The notes beneath the pieces are model-generated. The model was not told the DNA's origin. It searched no databases and saw nothing but the letters and a program-made list of their open reading frames with translations. This document shows, in pieces, positions 44,369 to 46,411 of a DNA stretch of 46,411 nt. The translations under genes and the position numbers were made by a program. Position 1 is the stretch's first letter. Each line of letters begins with the position of its first letter. This DNA is from Kofleriaceae bacterium (GTDB taxonomy: Bacteria; Myxococcota_A; Polyangia; Haliangiales; Haliangiaceae), in assembly GCA_024762925.1 (NCBI GenBank), contig JANTGM010000042.1, positions 1 to 46,411 of the forward strand, in the 5' to 3' direction.

Positions 44369-44910
44369 CTGCTAGTGGTTCAAGAGGTTGTATTCAATGC
44401 TTCGTGTTGTCTTGTGCAGCTTGTCGCCTAGGGCTCTAGGCTGCAGCTTGACTGTGTATCGCATGGAGACCATTACTGGAAGAGCACCTTGCCCTCTTCC
44501 ACCGTTGTTCTCCAAACGCGGGCACCATGCACGTTGGGTATGACATTTGACGCCCTGTTGGGGACTTCGCTCATCATACTTTTTTCGTTCCATGTCGATT
44601 GTCGGTCCCCACAGATTCATCGACCGCGTCCCTGCAACTCTCAAACGGATTTCCTGGCAATCCACATCTTTGCAAGCTGCTTACCTTCCAATCCCAACAA
44701 CACTTGTGAAGGGGAACAGAGACAAGCACCAATGAGCGATCGTGAGAATGAGTTTCTAGGAATCGCTGCCTGCTCGCAAGGGCAAAGCGGAGTTGCCTTC
44801 TAACAAAACGAACTTCTCTGTGTGTCCACCCACTCCCGCAAGACTCCCCAAAAAGTGAAACTGAGGCTTTCGCCTCTCCTGCGCTCTGGCGTGGTAATTT
44901 ACGGTCATTC
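44369..44910. other. 542-bp intergenic region, no gene supported
   Basis: Lies between the divergent RHH and UbiB-like genes. Open frames on both strands (44372-44665 minus, 44489-44803 plus) show no domain and no Shine-Dalgarno. A 23-codon frame at 44732-44803 (MSDRENEFLGIAACSQ...) has GGGG about 18 nt upstream, which is too far. A strong GAGGC-TTTC-GCCTC hairpin lies at 44863-44876; read on the minus strand it is followed by a T-rich stretch about 9 nt away. TAATTT (44895-44900) lies 10 nt before the next gene's GTG. Confidence 0.45.
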
Positions 44911-46323
44911 GTGTGGGCTGTTCTTAGATTGATTCGAGCCCTATGGCTCTTTGGCTGGATTTTTGCCAGCTACATGTTGCAGTTGACGCTGCGCCGAGTC
45001 TTTGGACGTGAGCGCATGCGCAAGCGGTGGAAGACCGTGCATCGTCGTAACGCGAGACGCATGTACAAGGGCTTCGTTCGGCTGCGAGGTGTCTACATCA
45101 AACTCGGGCAGATTCTCTCGATCATGGGCACCTTCTTGCCACGCGCCTATGCAGAAGAGTTGGAGGGCCTGCAGGACGAAGTGCCACACCGGCCATACCG
45201 AGAAGTAGAACGCGCCATCAAAGACGCGCTCGGGAAGTTGCCAACAGAACTCTTTGCAAGCTTTGAACGCGAACCCATTGCTGCGGCTTCGCTGGGCCAA
45301 GTGCACGAAGCCACCACTCACCAAGGAGAGAGAGTCGCCGTCAAGGTGCTCTATCCAAACGTCGCCACAATCATCAAAATTGATTTGCGTGTGCTTGGCT
45401 GGGCCATTCGCGTGTATCGCTGGTTTGTTCCAATTCAGCAGATTGAGCGTGTTCACCACCAGCTGACCGACATGCTTGAGCGCGAAACCAATCTCGACAA
45501 CGAAGCGGAGTGCTTGGTTCGCATGAGTGCAAACTTCGACGATGACCCCGATGTGCTTTTCCCAAAACTCTATCCTGAGCTGAGTTGCAACCGAGTAATG
45601 ACGATGAGCTTCATGGAGGGAAGCAAGATTTCCAAATCAGAACAACTCGCAAAGATGGCTTTAGATCCGGCGGATGTGGCGACCAAGCTTATTCAGGTGT
45701 TTTACAAGCAGCTCTTTTTTGACAAATTTTTCCACGCCGACCCACATCCAGGGAACTTCTTTGTGCAACGTGGGCCAGAAGGTCAAGCGCGAATCGTCGT
45801 GCTCGACTTGGGCTCGGCAAGTGAAGTCTCTGAGGACCTCGTCGATGGTATGCTCGATATTCTCTCTGGCGTCATGTCGGGCCAAGACGACTTGGTCGTG
45901 AAGGGCATCGAGACGATGGGGTTTGTCGCAGACAATGGCGATCGCAACCTGCTTGAGAAGGCGGTGCGTACCTACTTCGAAAAACTCATGAGTCTCGACA
46001 TCAAAGACTTCAGCAAGATTTCACCCGACGTTGCGCAGAAGCTCGCCGACCCAGAGGTCAAGCGTGAAGAGCTTCGTGAGTTGATGAAATCGGTGGCCTA
46101 CCCCGACGGCTGGTTCTTCGTTGAACGCGCAGTGGTCATTCTCTTTGGTCTCTCAGCTCAGCTCGCTCCAAAACTCAACACCGTCCATGTGGGCTTTCCC
46201 TACATCATGCAAGTCTTTGCCAAGCGCAATGCCGCAAAGATGGCCGTAGCTGCAGAGTCCAAAGCGCTCGCTCCTGCTGCAGAGTCTGCACGCTCGGACG
46301 ACTCGCGCGTTCTGCTCAACTAG
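44911..46323 (+). CDS. UbiB/ABC1 (AarF) family atypical kinase-like protein
   Basis: A 470-residue member of the UbiB/ADCK family. The family marks are in order: KxGQ (Lys64-Gln67 in YIKLGQILS), the Ala-rich loop AAAS (124-127), Lys145 in VAVKVLYP, the acidic ETNLDNEAE motif, FHADPHPGN and VLDLG. Family knowledge: these proteins are ATP-binding and support ubiquinone or other isoprenoid-lipid handling; KxGQ and the Ala-rich loop replace normal kinase features. A hydrophobic N-terminal helix (about 5-25) may attach it to the membrane. The start is GTG. Its TAG stop is in the CTAG end of repeat copy E. Confidence 0.93.
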   Translation: MWAVLRLIRALWLFGWIFASYMLQLTLRRVFGRERMRKRWKTVHRRNARRMYKGFVRLRGVYIKLGQILSIMGTFLPRAYAEELEGLQDEVPHRPYREVERAIKDALGKLPTELFASFEREPIAAASLGQVHEATTHQGERVAVKVLYPNVATIIKIDLRVLGWAIRVYRWFVPIQQIERVHHQLTDMLERETNLDNEAECLVRMSANFDDDPDVLFPKLYPELSCNRVMTMSFMEGSKISKSEQLAKMALDPADVATKLIQVFYKQLFFDKFFHADPHPGNFFVQRGPEGQARIVVLDLGSASEVSEDLVDGMLDILSGVMSGQDDLVVKGIETMGFVADNGDRNLLEKAVRTYFEKLMSLDIKDFSKISPDVAQKLADPEVKREELRELMKSVAYPDGWFFVERAVVILFGLSAQLAPKLNTVHVGFPYIMQVFAKRNAAKMAVAAESKALAPAAESARSDDSRVLLN

Positions 46324-46411
46324 TGTGGGATCCAGAGGCATAGAACGCCCTGGCTCGGTTCTTCGCCCTTTGAACGCCTTCGGCTCATCGTTGCTCAGAT
46401 CCTTCCTTGCC
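46320..46411. repeat. MITE-like intergenic repeat, copy E (cut by window end)
   Basis: Starts with CTAGTGTGGGATCCAGAG. From 46352 on it matches the reverse complement of copy A: the stretch beginning GCTCGGTTCTTCGCCC and ending GTTGCTCAG has about 41 of 46 positions identical. It continues past the window. The first four bases contain the stop codon of the UbiB-like gene. Confidence 0.8.

Noticed and set aside
44371-44395. CTAGTGGTTCAAGAGGTTG resembling a repeat end
   Set aside because: Resembles the B-type end only loosely, with no second end or core.
44489-44803. 104-codon plus-strand frame before the UbiB-like gene
   Set aside because: No start signal or domain; an opposite-strand frame of similar length covers the same DNA, so neither is supported.

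Overview
The window looks like chromosomal DNA of a Myxococcota/Bradymonadota-type bacterium (formerly Deltaproteobacteria). Pointers are OmpA-family proteins with thrombospondin type 3 repeats, an MJ0042 zinc-ribbon/TPR protein, a PilZ protein, several lipoproteins, a di-heme peroxidase lipoprotein, a roughly 2080-residue TPR protein and an NTPase-HEAT protein. The placement is inferred from gene style only. No rRNA, tRNA, phage, plasmid or CRISPR feature was recognised.

Layout. 1-8.1 kb: envelope and regulatory genes (OmpA/TSP3 porin cut by the window start, a TerB-like/PPP phosphatase fusion, SppA protease, zinc-ribbon TPR membrane protein). 8.2-13.5 kb: PilZ protein, a lipoprotein, a beta-propeller lipoprotein, a di-heme cytochrome c peroxidase and a small Lys/His-rich lipoprotein. 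13.5-19.9 kb: a minus-strand block with repeated 4-nt gene overlaps, made of an N6-adenine DNA methyltransferase, a sugar-nucleotide epimerase, [a 180-bp inverted-repeat element], a DegT-type aminotransferase, an ABC ATPase, an ABC-2 permease and a membrane protein. 20-25.5 kb: a plus-strand run of a DUF4159-like Tat protein, a VWA/GATase-like membrane protein, an unknown protein and a secreted beta-propeller-like protein. 25.5-28 kb: a signalling patch with a single-domain response regulator, two STAS-like/zinc-ribbon paralogues and a PAS protein. 28-36.8 kb: the giant TPR protein and a second ABC exporter. 36.9-42 kb: a STAND-type NTPase with one membrane segment and a long HEAT-repeat tail, followed 4 nt later by an unknown protein. 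42-46.4 kb: a 15-codon ORF with a near-perfect Shine-Dalgarno next to a bidirectional terminator, QueF, an M50-like membrane metalloprotease, an RHH regulator with its own operator, and a UbiB/ABC1 kinase-like protein.

Three patterns are not explained by the genes. (1) At least five copies or part-copies of a MITE-like intergenic repeat with CTAG-containing inverted ends occur at 8.6, 17.0, 42.7, 42.9 and 46.3 kb. Their CTAG ends supply the TAG stop codon of the neighbouring gene three times and abut a GTG start once. (2) Many isolated genes have a -10-like hexamer only 5-10 nt before the start codon and no Shine-Dalgarno, which suggests widespread leaderless transcription. (3) A compact possible small-RNA/peptide gene lies at 42.0-42.3 kb. 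The best candidates for an undescribed system are the NTPase-TM-HEAT pair, the STAS/zinc-ribbon signalling patch and the repeat family.
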